NCBI RefSeq assembly: GCF_000312105.1
Contig: NZ_HE978638.1
Coordinates: 124,001 to 188,000, forward strand
Direction: 5' to 3'
Length of the DNA: 64,000 nt
Source: Aeromicrobium massiliense JC14
GTDB taxonomy: Bacteria; Actinomycetota; Actinomycetes; Propionibacteriales; Nocardioidaceae
The notes beneath the pieces are model-generated. The model had not been told where the DNA came from. It worked only from the letters and a program-made list of their open reading frames with translations, and ran no database searches. Below, piece after piece: positions 1-9,342 of this stretch. A program made the translations under genes and the position numbers. Each line of letters opens with the position of its first letter. Position 1 is the stretch's first letter.

Positions 1-3000
1 CGCCTCGGCGCGACGGTCGAGCTGCGCGCCGACCGCACCGGCCTGGACGCCGGCGCCGAGGTCGTGGACGTGACGTGCCGCGTCGACGGCGAGGTCGTCA
101 TGGCCGCCACCGCCAAGGTCGCCGCCCCGCGCACCGCGTACGCCTTCCCGGGCCAGGGCATCCAGCACCAGGGCATGGGCATGGCCGGCTACCAGCGCTC
201 GCGGGCCGCCCGCGAGATCTGGGACCGCGCCGACGCGCACACGCGGGAGGCGCTCGGCTTCTCGATCCTCACCGTCGTGCGCGACAACCCGACCGTGCTC
301 GTCGCCGACGGCGTCACGCACAAGCACCCGGACGGCGTCCTGTACCTGACGCAGTTCACGCAGGTCGCCATGGCCGTGCTGGGCGCCGCCCAGATGGCCG
401 AGCTGCGCGAGGCCGGGGCGTTCGTCGAGGGCGCGCTGCTGGCCGGCCACTCGGTCGGCGAGTACAACGCGCTCGCCGCCGTCTCCGGCGTCATCCCGCT
501 CGAGGCCGTCGTCGAGGTCGTCTTCCAGCGCGGCTCGGTCATGCACACGCTCGTCCCGCGCGACGCGCAGGGCCGCAGCGACTACCGCCTGGCCGCGATC
601 CGCCCGTCGCAGATCGGCCTGACCGACGCCGACGTCACCGCGTACGTCGAGGGCGTCGCCGAGCGCACCGGTCAGTTCCTGCAGATCGTCAACTACAACC
701 TGGCCGGCTCGCAGTACGCCGTGGCCGGCACCGTCGCCGGGCTCGAGGCCCTCGAGGCCGACGTGGCCGAGCGCCGCAAGCAGTTCGGCGGCAAGGCCGC
801 GTTCATCCTGGTGCCCGGCGTCGACGTGCCGTTCCACTCCACCGTGCTCCGTGGCGGCGTGCGGGACTTCCGCGCCCGCCTGGAGGAGCTGCTGCCCGCC
901 GACGTCGACCCGGACGTGCTGGTCGGCCGCTACGTGCCGAACCTGGTGCCGCGGCTGTTCACGCTCGACCGCTCCTACGTCGAGGAGGTCGCGGCCCTGG
1001 TGCCGTCCGAGCCGCTCGACGAGGTGCTGGCCGACTGGGACGCGTGGGCCGCACGCCCGCACGCGCTGTGCCGCCGCCTGCTCATCGAGCTGCTGGCCTG
1101 GCAGTTCGCCAGCCCGGTGCGCTGGATCGAGACCCAGGCGCTGCTGTTCGCCGCCGAGTCCGAGGGTGGCGCCGGCGTCGAGCGCTTCGTCGAGGTCGGC
1201 GTCGGCGGCTCGCCGACGGTCGCCAACCTGGCCAGCCAGACGCTCAAGCTGCCCGGCCGCATCGGCCCGGACGTCCAGGTGCTCAACGTCGAGCGCGACG
1301 CCGCCGTCGTGTTCGCCACCGACGAGGAGCCGGCCGCCGAGGTCGAGGACGTCGTCGAGACGGCGCCCGCGACCGACGTCGCCGAGGCCGCCCCGGCGGG
1401 CGCCCCGGCCGCGGCTCCGGCGTCGTCCGGTGGGCCGCGCCCCGCGGACCTGACCTTCGACGCTGCCGACGCCACGCGCGTCCTCATCTCGTGGTGGACG
1501 AAGGTCCGCCCGGACCAGGTCGGTGCCGCCGACTCGATCGAGGCGCTCACCGACGGTGTCTCGTCGCGCCGCAACCAGCTGCTCGTCGATCTCGGCGGGG
1601 AGCTCGGCCTGGGCGCCATCGACGGCGCCGCGGACGCGGACATGACCGCGCTCGGCACCACGGTGAAGGGCCTGGCCCGCGGCTACAAGCCGTTCGGCCC
1701 GGTGCTCACCGAGACGTTCGCCGACCACCTCAAGAAGGTGCTCGGCCCGACCGGCCGCAAGCAGTCCGCGATCGCCGAGCGCGTCACGGACGTCTGGCAG
1801 CTCGGCCCCGGCTGGGTGTCGCACGTCGTCGCCGAGACGGCGCTGACCACCCGCGAGGGCGCGAGCGTCCGCGGCGGCGACTTCGGTGCCGCCACCCCGG
1901 CGACCGCGGCCGACGTGGACGCGCTGATCGACGCCGCCGTGCAGTCCGTCGCCGCCCGCCAGGGCGTCAGCGTCGACCTGCCGGCGACCGGCGGGGGAGC
2001 GGGCGCCACGATCGACGCGGCCGCGCTCGGCGAGTTCACCGAGACGATCACCGGCCCCACGGGCGTCCTGGCCTCGGCCGCGCGCCTGGTGCTGGACAAG
2101 CTCGGCCTGGCCGACGCCCCGGCCCCGGTCGTCGACGACTCCGACGACGCGCTGGTGCTCGCCCGGGTCGAGGCCGAGCTGGGCAGCGACTGGCCGCGCC
2201 TCGTCGCGCCGGCCTTCGACGCGCAGCAGGCCTTCGTGCTGGACGACCGCTGGGCGTCCGCCCGCGAGGACCTGGCCCGCCTGGCCGCCGGCGACGACGT
2301 GCCGTGCACGTTCGCCGGCACCGGCGAGGCCGTCGCCCGCCAGGCCCGCTGGTGGGCCGACCGGGTCGACCCGGCCCTGCGTCCCGCCTTCGAGCGGGCC
2401 GCCGAGCAGGCGCTCGACACCACGCCCGGCGAGTGGGCCGGCGAGCTGGCCGTCGTCACCGGCGCCAGCAAGGGCTCGATCGCCGCGTCGGTGGTCGGCC
2501 GCCTGCTGGCCGGCGGCGCGACCGTCGTCGCGACCACCTCGTCGGGCGACGGCTCGAAGCTGGCGTTCTACAAGAAGCTGTACCGCGACCATGCCCGCGG
2601 CGGCGCGGTCCTGTGGGTCGTGCCGGCCAACATGGCCTCGTTCGCCGACGTGGACGCGTTCGCGACCTGGCTGACGTCCGAGCAGACCCGCACGGTCCGC
2701 GGCGCCACCGAGGTGGTCAAGCCCGCGCTCACCCCGACGCTGCTGCTGCCGTTCGCGGCCGGACGCGTCGCGGGCGACCTCACTGAGGCCGGCTCCCGCG
2801 CCGAGGTCGAGATGCGCATCCTGCTGTGGTCGGTCGAGCGGCTCGTGGGCGCCCTGAGCGGCGGTCGCGACCACGACCTGGCCTCGCGCCTGCACGTCGT
2901 CCTGCCGGGCTCGCCCAACCGGGGCACGTTCGGCGGCGACGGCGCGTACGGCGAGGCCAAGGCCGCGCTCGACGCCGTCGTGAACAAGTGGCACGCCGAG

Positions 3001-5280
3001 AAGAGCTGGTCGCAGCGCGTCACGCTGGCCCACGCGGTCATCGGCTGGGTGCGCGGCACCGGGCTCATGGGCGGCAACGACCCGCTGGTCGAGGCCGTCG
3101 AGGCCGCCGGCGTCCGCACCTGGGCGCCGGAGGAGATGGCCGAGGCGCTGCTGGGCCTGTGCACCGGCGACGCCCGTCGCCAGGCCGCCGAGGAGCCGCT
3201 GAAGGGCGACTTCACCGGCGGCCTCGCCGACGCCGGCGTGAACCTGGCCGAGCTGGCCGCCGCCCTCGAGCGTCCGGCCCCGGCCGAGCGCGAGACCGAG
3301 GCGACCATCACCGCGCTGGCGCCCTCGCCGGCCCAGCTGGCCACCGAGACGACCGAGATCGACTGGGCCGACGTGCCCGCCGCCCCCGAGGACCTCGTGG
3401 TCGTCGTGGGTGCCGGCGAGCTCGGCCCGTACGGCTCGGCCCGCACCCGCTTCGAGGTGGAGGTCCACGACGAGCTGTCGGCCGCGGGCGTCCTGGAGCT
3501 GGCGTGGACGACCGGCCTGGTCCGGTACGAGGCGCCGGGCGGCTGGTACGACGTCGCGTCGGGCGAGCCGCTGGACGAGGCGGACATCTACGACCGCTAC
3601 CACGACACCGTCGTCGAGGCCTGCGGCATCCGCCGCTACGTCGACGAGGGCCCCATGGTCGACAACACCGCGCCGCTGCTGACGAGCGTCTACCTCGAGC
3701 AGGACCTGACGTTCACCGTCTCCAGCGAGGCCGAGGCGCGTGCCCTGGCCGCGGCCGACCCCGCCCGCACCGTCGTGACCCCCACGGCGGACGGCGAGTG
3801 GAGCGTCACGCGTCAGGCCGGCACCCAGGTGCGCGTCCCGCGCCGGATGTCGCTGAGCCGCACCGTCGGCGGCCAGGTCCCGACCGGGTTCGACCCGGCC
3901 GCGTGGGGCCTGCCGGCCGAGATGGTGGAGTCGATCGACCGGGTCGCGGCCTGGAACCTCGTCTGCACCGTGGACGCGTTCCTGAGCAGCGGCTTCACGC
4001 CGGCCGAGCTCATGCGCTGGGTCCACCCCTCGCGCGTGGCCAACACGCAGGGCACCGGCATGGGCGGCATGCAGTCGATGCAGTCGCTCTACATCGACAC
4101 CCTGCTGGGCGAGGCGAAGCAGAACGACATCCTGCAGGAGGCGCTGCCGAACGTCATCGCCGCGCACGTCGTGCAGGCGTACGTCGGCTCGTACGGCGCG
4201 ATGATCCACCCGGTCGCCGCCTGCGCCACCACCGCGGTGTCGCTGGAGGAGGGCGTGGACAAGATCCGCGTCGGCAAGGCGGACGTCGTCGTCGCCGGCG
4301 GCTTCGACGACCTGAGCGTCGAGGGCATCGTCGGCTTCGCCGACATGAGCGCCACGGCCGACTCCGCGGCCATGGCGGCCAAGGGGCTGGACGCGCGCTA
4401 CTTCTCGCGGGCCAACGACCGTCGTCACGGCGGGTTCGTCGAGTCCCAGGGTGGCGGCACGATCCTGCTGGCCCGTGGCGACGTCGCCGCGGCGATGGGC
4501 CTGCCGGTCCTGGCCGTGGTCGCGTACGCCGGCTCGTTCGCCGACGGCGTCCACACGTCGATCCCGGCCCCGGGCCTGGGCGCGCTGGCGGCCGGTCTCG
4601 GCCGTGAGCGCTCGCCGCTGGCCCGCGCGCTGAAGCAGGTGGGCCTGACGGCGGACGACGTCGCGGTCGTCTCCAAGCACGACACGTCCACGGGCGTGAA
4701 CGAGCTCAACGAGTCCGACCTGCACGAGCGGCTGGCCGCGGCGATCGGGCGCAGCGAGGGCAACCCGCTCTACGTGATCAGCCAGAAGACGCTGACCGGT
4801 CACGCGAAGGGCGGTGCGGCGGCGTTCCAGACCATCGGCCTGTGCCAGGTGCTGGCGTCCGGCGTCGTGCCCCCGAACCGCAGCCTGGACTGCGTCATGC
4901 CCGACCTGGACGAGCACGAGCACCTGGTCTGGCTGCGCGAGCCGCTGGAGGCGGCCGCGCCGCTCAAGGCCGGCCTCGTCACCAGCCTGGGCTTCGGCCA
5001 CGTGGCCGGGCTCATCGCGCTGGCGCACCCGCAGGCGTTCCTGTCGTCGCTGAGCGACGAGGATCGTGCGTCCTACCGCCGCCGGGCGCACGCCCGCGCG
5101 GTCGAGGGACGCATGCGCCTGGCCAAGGCGATGCTGGGCCAGGCGTCGCTCTACGAGCGTCCCGACGGACGCCGGCTGGGCACGGGCTCGGGCACGAAGG
5201 CGCTCGAGGCGCAGCTGCTGCTCGATCCGGACGCGCGTCTGGGCGACGACGACGTCTACGCGGGCCCGGCCTGCCGATGA
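1..5280 (+). CDS. fas: Type I fatty acid synthase, 3' part (5' end outside window)
   Basis: This is the C-terminal portion of the large multifunctional fatty acid synthase of actinobacteria; the frame is open from base 1, so the gene starts upstream. Visible in order are the tail of a hotdog dehydratase domain (bases 1-120), the malonyl/palmitoyl transferase (GQGIQHQGMGM, then GHSVGEYNALAA with nucleophile Ser codon at 451), an Ala/Pro-rich linker (about 1320-1440), the acyl carrier domain with the DGVSSRRNQLL motif (candidate phosphopantetheine Ser codons at 1561/1564), a ketoreductase (VVTGASKGS near 2455) and a ketosynthase (Cys codon 4222 in AACATTA, His codons 4678 and 4801). The order MPT-ACP-KR-KS matches mycobacterial FAS I. 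The stop overlaps the acpS start by ATGA. It makes long-chain acyl-CoA in the cytosol. The family assignment is secure. Confidence 0.97.
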   Translation, partial: RLGATVELRADRTGLDAGAEVVDVTCRVDGEVVMAATAKVAAPRTAYAFPGQGIQHQGMGMAGYQRSRAAREIWDRADAHTREALGFSILTVVRDNPTVLVADGVTHKHPDGVLYLTQFTQVAMAVLGAAQMAELREAGAFVEGALLAGHSVGEYNALAAVSGVIPLEAVVEVVFQRGSVMHTLVPRDAQGRSDYRLAAIRPSQIGLTDADVTAYVEGVAERTGQFLQIVNYNLAGSQYAVAGTVAGLEALEADVAERRKQFGGKAAFILVPGVDVPFHSTVLRGGVRDFRARLEELLPADVDPDVLVGRYVPNLVPRLFTLDRSYVEEVAALVPSEPLDEVLADWDAWAARPHALCRRLLIELLAWQFASPVRWIETQALLFAAESEGGAGVERFVEVGVGGSPTVANLASQTLKLPGRIGPDVQVLNVERDAAVVFATDEEPAAEVEDVVETAPATDVAEAAPAGAPAAAPASSGGPRPADLTFDAADATRVLISWWTKVRPDQVGAADSIEALTDGVSSRRNQLLVDLGGELGLGAIDGAADADMTALGTTVKGLARGYKPFGPVLTETFADHLKKVLGPTGRKQSAIAERVTDVWQLGPGWVSHVVAETALTTREGASVRGGDFGAATPATAADVDALIDAAVQSVAARQGVSVDLPATGGGAGATIDAAALGEFTETITGPTGVLASAARLVLDKLGLADAPAPVVDDSDDALVLARVEAELGSDWPRLVAPAFDAQQAFVLDDRWASAREDLARLAAGDDVPCTFAGTGEAVARQARWWADRVDPALRPAFERAAEQALDTTPGEWAGELAVVTGASKGSIAASVVGRLLAGGATVVATTSSGDGSKLAFYKKLYRDHARGGAVLWVVPANMASFADVDAFATWLTSEQTRTVRGATEVVKPALTPTLLLPFAAGRVAGDLTEAGSRAEVEMRILLWSVERLVGALSGGRDHDLASRLHVVLPGSPNRGTFGGDGAYGEAKAALDAVVNKWHAEKSWSQRVTLAHAVIGWVRGTGLMGGNDPLVEAVEAAGVRTWAPEEMAEALLGLCTGDARRQAAEEPLKGDFTGGLADAGVNLAELAAALERPAPAERETEATITALAPSPAQLATETTEIDWADVPAAPEDLVVVVGAGELGPYGSARTRFEVEVHDELSAAGVLELAWTTGLVRYEAPGGWYDVASGEPLDEADIYDRYHDTVVEACGIRRYVDEGPMVDNTAPLLTSVYLEQDLTFTVSSEAEARALAAADPARTVVTPTADGEWSVTRQAGTQVRVPRRMSLSRTVGGQVPTGFDPAAWGLPAEMVESIDRVAAWNLVCTVDAFLSSGFTPAELMRWVHPSRVANTQGTGMGGMQSMQSLYIDTLLGEAKQNDILQEALPNVIAAHVVQAYVGSYGAMIHPVAACATTAVSLEEGVDKIRVGKADVVVAGGFDDLSVEGIVGFADMSATADSAAMAAKGLDARYFSRANDRRHGGFVESQGGGTILLARGDVAAAMGLPVLAVVAYAGSFADGVHTSIPAPGLGALAAGLGRERSPLARALKQVGLTADDVAVVSKHDTSTGVNELNESDLHERLAAAIGRSEGNPLYVISQKTLTGHAKGGAAAFQTIGLCQVLASGVVPPNRSLDCVMPDLDEHEHLVWLREPLEAAAPLKAGLVTSLGFGHVAGLIALAHPQAFLSSLSDEDRASYRRRAHARAVEGRMRLAKAMLGQASLYERPDGRRLGTGSGTKALEAQLLLDPDARLGDDDVYAGPACR

Positions 5281-5669
5281 CGGTCGTGGGTGTCGGGGTG
5301 GACCTGGTGCACGTGCCCGGCTTCGCCGAGCAGCTGGGCCGCCCCGGCACCCGCTTCGCGCAGGCGTTCACGGCCGGCGAGCGGCGTGACGCGCAGGACG
5401 CGGTCGACGGTCCTGCGCGTCACCTGGCCGCCCGCTGGGCGGCGAAGGAGGCGCTGGTCAAGGCGTGGTCGGCGACGCTCTTCGGGGCGCCGCCGGTCGC
5501 GTCCGAGCACGTCCACCACCTGGTCGAGGTGGTCAAGGACGCCTGGGGACGGCCGCGGCTGCGGCTCCACGGCGAGGCTGCCGAGCACCTCGCGGGGCTC
5601 GACGCGCACGTCTCGCTCAGCCACGACGGCGACTACGCCACCGCGTACGTGGTGCTGTCCCAGCCGTAG
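5277..5669 (+). CDS. acpS: Holo-[acyl-carrier-protein] synthase
   Basis: A 130-residue phosphopantetheinyl transferase of the AcpS family, which moves the 4'-phosphopantetheine arm of CoA onto the carrier domain of the fatty acid synthase encoded just upstream. The N-terminal GVGVDLVHV contains the metal-binding Asp, and RWAAKEALVKAW holds the conserved (W/F)xxKEAxxK motif. The ATG overlaps the fas stop (ATGA), so the two are translationally coupled; fas-acpS pairing is the standard actinobacterial arrangement. An inverted repeat directly downstream (5674-5718) probably ends the transcript. Confidence 0.95.
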   Translation: MTVVGVGVDLVHVPGFAEQLGRPGTRFAQAFTAGERRDAQDAVDGPARHLAARWAAKEALVKAWSATLFGAPPVASEHVHHLVEVVKDAWGRPRLRLHGEAAEHLAGLDAHVSLSHDGDYATAYVVLSQP

Positions 5670-5673
5670 CCCC

Positions 5674-5718
5674 CGACAGGCTCGGGAGAAGGACCCCTCC
5701 CGGTCCCTGAGCCTGTCG
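5674..5718. terminator. Inverted repeat containing the LSLSKG-type dispersed repeat
   Basis: Arms at 5674-5686 (CGACAGGCTCGGG) and 5705-5718 (CCCTGAGCCTGTCG) pair with one bulged base. It lies between the convergent acpS and UPF0126 genes, so a bidirectional terminator role is likely. The right arm plus the following bases is the reverse complement of CCTTCGACAGGCTCAGGG, a short repeat with relatives at 25480-25498 and 27017-27033. Confidence 0.6.
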
Positions 5719-5732
5719 AAGGGGCGGGCGAC

Positions 5733-6353
5733 CTACGCCTGGGGGCGGCGCGGCTTGGGCGCGTGCAGGTCCCAGTGGACGCCCGCGAGCCGGATCGCGA
5801 AGCACAGCACCGCCGCGCCCACCGCGGGCGCCGCGCCGTGCAGGCCGGCCTCCTCGCACACGACCACGACGAACGCGGCCAGCAGCGCCGGGATCGCGTA
5901 CAGCTCGCTGCGCATCACGACGGGCACGCGGCCGATCATGACGTCGCGCAGCGTGCCGCCGCCGACGGCGGTCAGCGCACCGAGCAGCACCGCCTGGCCC
6001 GGGCCCATGCCCAGGTCGAGCGCGCGCAGGGCGCCGGTGACCGCGAACAGGCTCAGCCCCATCGCGTCCAGCACCTCGATCGAGCGCTTGAGCCGCTCCA
6101 GGGAGGCGCCCCACGCGAAGGCCACGAGGCTGCCCGCGGCGGCCACGGCGAGGTAGCGCCAGTCGTCGAACGTGAGCGGCGGCAGCGCGCCGATCAGCAC
6201 GTCGCGCAGGATGCCGCCGCCCAGCGCCGTCAGCATGCCGAGCGTCACGACCCCGACGACGTCCAGGCGGGTGACGCGCAGAGCGGTCAGGGCGCCGTTG
6301 AGGGCGAAGGCGAAGACGCCGACGAGGTCCAGCGTCAGCAGCAGGGTGCTCAC
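5733..6353 (-). CDS. UPF0126 / TRIC-like membrane channel protein
   Basis: A 206-residue integral membrane protein of the UPF0126 family, whose members share the fold of trimeric intracellular cation channels. Two repeated halves are visible: FALNGALTALR followed by GMLTALGGGILRDVLIG, and FAVTGALRALDLG followed by GALTAVGGGTLRDVMIG. This internal duplication of GGG(I/T)LRD is the family signature. About six to seven hydrophobic helices span the protein. Related proteins conduct monovalent cations or have been tied to glycine transport; the substrate here is unknown. The gene is a single unit, convergent with acpS and divergent from the lipoprotein gene at 6422. Confidence 0.9.
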   Translation of the reverse strand: MSTLLLTLDLVGVFAFALNGALTALRVTRLDVVGVVTLGMLTALGGGILRDVLIGALPPLTFDDWRYLAVAAAGSLVAFAWGASLERLKRSIEVLDAMGLSLFAVTGALRALDLGMGPGQAVLLGALTAVGGGTLRDVMIGRVPVVMRSELYAIPALLAAFVVVVCEEAGLHGAAPAVGAAVLCFAIRLAGVHWDLHAPKPRRPQA

Positions 6354-6421
6354 GGGAGTTGTCTACCGTGCCGGACGCCCCGGGACGAAAACGCCGGTCC
6401 GTGTCCGGCAGACTCGGAGGC

Positions 6422-6775
6422 ATGGGACGAACGACGCTGGTGACGATCCTCCTCGCGGCGACGCTGCTCGGCGGCTGCTCGACCGCCTCGCGCAGCGGCT
6501 GCGCGGTCGAGATCGAGCTCGACGGCGTCCGCTACGAGGGGTACAACGCCCAGGACGTCGACGCCGGCGAGCCGGTGGGGGAGGGCGCGATCGTGGCCTG
6601 CGAGGACACCGAGAACGACCCGAAGGACGAGAAGGTCCAGGTCGTGTCGGTCGAGGGCGCGGACCCCGCCCAGGTCGTGGCGCGCAAGGGCGTGACCGAC
6701 GAGCTGTACCTGGCGCCCGGCGTCGAGCCGGAGGACCTGCCCGACCCGGTTCAGCGGATGCTGGGCCGCGACTGA
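6422..6775 (+). CDS. Small predicted lipoprotein, function unknown
   Basis: A 117-residue protein with a short hydrophobic signal sequence ending in a lipobox (LLGGC, Cys at about residue 19), so it is probably lipid-anchored on the outer face of the membrane. The mature part is acidic and has no motif I recognise. A longer reading from an ATG at 6359 would bury the signal peptide. The GGAGG at 6416-6420 is too close to the ATG to act as a ribosome-binding site, but CAGACT (6409-6414) sits exactly 7 nt before it, as in the other probable leaderless genes of this window. The stop is 1 nt from the stop of the convergent TetR gene. Confidence 0.75.
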   Translation: MGRTTLVTILLAATLLGGCSTASRSGCAVEIELDGVRYEGYNAQDVDAGEPVGEGAIVACEDTENDPKDEKVQVVSVEGADPAQVVARKGVTDELYLAPGVEPEDLPDPVQRMLGRD

Positions 6776-6776
6776 G

Positions 6777-7400
6777 CTAGGCGTCGACCTGCTCGGCGGT
6801 GAGCAGGTACGCGGCCAGCAGCCGCTTGAGCTCGATGACCGCCTCGGTGTGCTCCTGGCCGTCGCGGATCGAGAAGTTCAGCATCGAGTACGCCACGTGG
6901 ATGATGACCTCGGCCATGATCTTGCGCCGCGCGCGGGGCGTGCGGGGGGTCAGGGGAGCGAGGATGCGCGCCGCCTCGGCGGCCAGCTCGCGCTCGGTCA
7001 GCGCGGCCGTCGCCCGCGTGGCCGGGGTCGACTGCACGGCGTGCCAGACGGCGCGGCGCGACGGGTCGGTCACCCACAGCTGGGCGACGTGGTCGAGCAG
7101 CCGGTTGAGGAACTTCAGCCAGTCCAGCGACGGGATCTCGGCGGCGAACTCCTCCAGCGCCTCCTTCACCGGCACGGCGTCCTGGCGGTCGAGCTCGCAG
7201 ACGATGACGTACTTGTTGGCGAAGAACTGGTAGAGCGTGCCGATCGGCAGGCCGGCGCGGCTGGCGACCTCCTCGCAGGTGAACGACTCGAACCCCACCT
7301 CGAGCAGCAGCTGGCGGGAGACCTGCAGCAGCTGCTCGAACTTGACCCGGCTGCGCTCCTGCGTGGGGCGGCGCCGCGGTTCGAGGATCTCGGCCGTCAT
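6777..7400 (-). CDS. TetR/AcrR family transcriptional regulator
   Basis: A 207-residue regulator with an N-terminal TetR helix-turn-helix: the stretch from RPTQERSRVKFEQLL to GLPIGTLYQFFANKYVIV covers helices 1-4, and TLYQFF holds the typical recognition-helix residues. The C-terminal ligand-binding domain is alpha-helical with an acidic/hydrophobic pattern and an unknown ligand. I prefer the ATG at 7400 over the GTG at 7409 because TACGGT ends 7 nt before it (leaderless pattern). It is last in a minus-strand set with the phosphotransferase and SDR, next to acyl-CoA carboxylase genes, so it may sense an acyl-CoA and act at dyads in 9206-9377. That role is inference. Confidence 0.88.
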   Translation of the reverse strand: MTAEILEPRRRPTQERSRVKFEQLLQVSRQLLLEVGFESFTCEEVASRAGLPIGTLYQFFANKYVIVCELDRQDAVPVKEALEEFAAEIPSLDWLKFLNRLLDHVAQLWVTDPSRRAVWHAVQSTPATRATAALTERELAAEAARILAPLTPRTPRARRKIMAEVIIHVAYSMLNFSIRDGQEHTEAVIELKRLLAAYLLTAEQVDA

Positions 7401-7413
7401 GGCCGCCACCGTA

Positions 7414-8448
7414 CTAGGCGGGACGCCCCAGGGCCGCCAGTCCGTACGCCACGAGGGGCTCGATCAGGTCGCCGATCCCGTCGAAGCCGCTGCCGAGGGT
7501 CTGACCGTGGCTGTGCCGGAAGTGGATGCCCTCCAGGATCACGGCGAGCTTGAAGTAGGCCAGGCCGAGGTGGAAGTCGAGCGTGCCGACGTCGCGGCCG
7601 GACGCCGTGGCGTAGCGCTGGACGACCTCGTCGCTGCTGGGGAACCCCGGTGCGCGGGCGGCGTCGGTGACCATCGCGGCCCCGGCGCCACCTCCCGCGG
7701 ACGCGAGCTCCTGGTAGGCCAGCAGAACGGCGAGGTCGGTGAGCGGGTCGCCGAGCGTGCTCATCTCCCAGTCGAGCACCGCGGTGACGGCGTCGGTGTC
7801 GTCGACGAGCAGGTTGTCGAGGCGGTAGTCGCCGTGGACGATCGTGCCCGGCCGGTCGGCCGGGACCGACGCGGCCAGCCGCGAGGCGAGCTCGTCGATG
7901 CCGGCGACCTCGCGGCTGCGCGAGGCGTCCAGCTGCTTGGTCCAGCGGCGCACCTGGCGCTCGAGGTAGCCCTCGGGCCGGCCGAAGTCCTGCAGGCCGA
8001 CCGACGCGGGGTCGACGGCGTGCAGGGTGGCCAGCGTGTCGACCATGCGGTCGGCGATGGCGCGGGTGCGCTCGGCCCCCAGGGCCTCGAGGTCGGACGC
8101 CCGCGCGTACGGCGTGCCGTCGACGCGCTGCATGACGTAGAACGGCGCACCGATCACGTCGACGTCCTCGCACAGGCCGTACGTGCGCGGCACGGGCACG
8201 TCGGTCGGCGCGAGCGCCGCCATGACGCGGTGCTCGCGGGCCATGTCGTGCGCCGTGGCCAGCACGTGGCCGAGCGGGGGCCGGCGGACGACGAGGTCGG
8301 CCGAGCCGCCGCGCACGGCGTACGTCAGGTTCGACTTGCCGCCGGTGATGAGCCGCGCCTCGAGCGGCCCGTCGACGAGGCCGGGGACGGCCCGGTCGAG
8401 CCAGCCGGCGAGCGCGTCGAGGTCGAGGCCCTGGGGGGAGTCGGTCAC
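7414..8448 (-). CDS. Phosphotransferase family protein (APH/ACAD10-like kinase fold)
   Basis: A 344-residue protein of the aminoglycoside-phosphotransferase superfamily, in the subfamily often found with acyl-CoA dehydrogenases and fatty acid degradation genes. The ATP-lid region LITGGKSNLTYAVR, the catalytic loop IVHGDYRLDNLLVDD (HGDxxxxN) and the metal-binding VLDWEMSTLGDP are intact. Relatives phosphorylate small hydroxylated substrates such as hydroxyacyl groups, but the real substrate is unknown. The GTG at 8448 is chosen because it lies 1 nt past the SDR stop with GAAGGA just upstream; the longer frame to 8505 would overlap the SDR gene by 56 bases. Confidence 0.88.
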   Translation of the reverse strand: MTDSPQGLDLDALAGWLDRAVPGLVDGPLEARLITGGKSNLTYAVRGGSADLVVRRPPLGHVLATAHDMAREHRVMAALAPTDVPVPRTYGLCEDVDVIGAPFYVMQRVDGTPYARASDLEALGAERTRAIADRMVDTLATLHAVDPASVGLQDFGRPEGYLERQVRRWTKQLDASRSREVAGIDELASRLAASVPADRPGTIVHGDYRLDNLLVDDTDAVTAVLDWEMSTLGDPLTDLAVLLAYQELASAGGGAGAAMVTDAARAPGFPSSDEVVQRYATASGRDVGTLDFHLGLAYFKLAVILEGIHFRHSHGQTLGSGFDGIGDLIEPLVAYGLAALGRPA

Positions 8449-8449
8449 G

Positions 8450-9205
8450 TCAGTCCTTCGGGCCGCCGGCGACGTAGATGACCTGGCCCGAGACGAAGCC
8501 GGCACCCTCGCTGGTCAGGAACGACACGGTGTGGGCGATGTCCTCGGGCTGGCCGACGCGCTGGACCGGGATCTCCTTGGCCGAGAACGCGATGAAGTCG
8601 TCGAACGGGACGCCCACGCGCTCGGCGGTCGCCGCGGTCATGTCGGTCTGGATGAAGCCGGGGGCGATCGCGTTGGCGGTGATGCCGAAGCGGCCAAGCT
8701 CGATGGCCAGGGTCTTGGTGAAGCCCTGGATGCCTGCCTTCGCGGCAGAGTAGTTGGCCTGGCCGCGGTTGCCCAGCGCGCTGGTGCTGGACAGGTTGAC
8801 GATGCGGCCGAAGCCGGCCTCGGTCATGTGCTTCTGGGCGGCCTTGGTCATGAGGAAGGCGCCGCGCAGGTGCACGCCCATGACGGCGTCCCAGTCGGCG
8901 GTGCTCATCTTGAACAGCAGGTTGTCGCGGATGATGCCGGCGTTGTTGACCAGGATGGTCGGGGCGCCGAGCTCGCTGACGACGGTCTCGAAGGCCGCGG
9001 CGACCGAGGCCTCGTCGCTCACGTCCGCCCCGACGGCGATCGCGCGTCCGCCGGCGGCCGTGATGGCCTCGACCGTGCCGGCGCAGGCCGCGGCGTCGAG
9101 GTCGAGGACGGCGACGGCGTGACCGTCGGCGGCCAGGCGCTGGGCGGTGGCGGCGCCGATGCCGCGTGCGGCTCCGGTGACGATGGCGGTACGGGACTCG
9201 GTCAT
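8450..9205 (-). CDS. SDR-family 3-oxoacyl-(ACP/CoA) reductase
   Basis: A 251-residue short-chain dehydrogenase of the FabG type. The cofactor motif TGAARGIG is at residues 10-17, NNAG at 87-90, and the catalytic set is Ser near 139-140, Tyr152 and Lys156 (YSAAK). The C-terminus has the usual PEDIA...FLTSEGAGFVSGQ segment. Asp at the end of the second beta strand suggests NAD(H) preference. It probably reduces or oxidises a 3-oxoacyl/3-hydroxyacyl thioester. It heads the minus-strand operon with the phosphotransferase and TetR genes. A good ribosome-binding site (CAGGAGAG) precedes the ATG. Confidence 0.9.
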   Translation of the reverse strand: MTESRTAIVTGAARGIGAATAQRLAADGHAVAVLDLDAAACAGTVEAITAAGGRAIAVGADVSDEASVAAAFETVVSELGAPTILVNNAGIIRDNLLFKMSTADWDAVMGVHLRGAFLMTKAAQKHMTEAGFGRIVNLSSTSALGNRGQANYSAAKAGIQGFTKTLAIELGRFGITANAIAPGFIQTDMTAATAERVGVPFDDFIAFSAKEIPVQRVGQPEDIAHTVSFLTSEGAGFVSGQVIYVAGGPKD

Positions 9206-9259
9206 GTCTCTCCTGTGGTGCTGAGCCTGACGGCGGTCGGTGCGGGCCTGCGCGTTGCG

Positions 9260-9275
9260 CTAAGCGCTTGCTTAG
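9260..9275. promoter_or_regulatory. Dyad CTAAGC-GCTT-GCTTAG, probable TetR-type operator
   Basis: A perfect 6-bp inverted repeat with a 4-bp centre lies between the divergent SDR and acyl-CoA carboxylase genes. It sits beside a minus-strand -10-like TACCGT (on the far side, near 9280). Its size and symmetry are those of a TetR-family operator; the TetR gene of the same operon is the obvious candidate binder, which is inference. Confidence 0.55.
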
Positions 9276-9342
9276 GTCACGGTAGCGCACGACGAGGTGC
9301 AGGACACGCAGGCCAAACCCGAGGGGTTCCTCATGTTCGTGC

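Noticed and set aside
75-2786. Long open frame antisense-like or out-of-frame to fas (Arg/Pro/Gly-rich translation)
   Set aside because: It is a frame shadow of the high-GC fas gene; its translation is low-complexity Arg-rich and fas itself is unmistakable. The same applies to other long frames opposite clpX, tig, the permeases and pepN.
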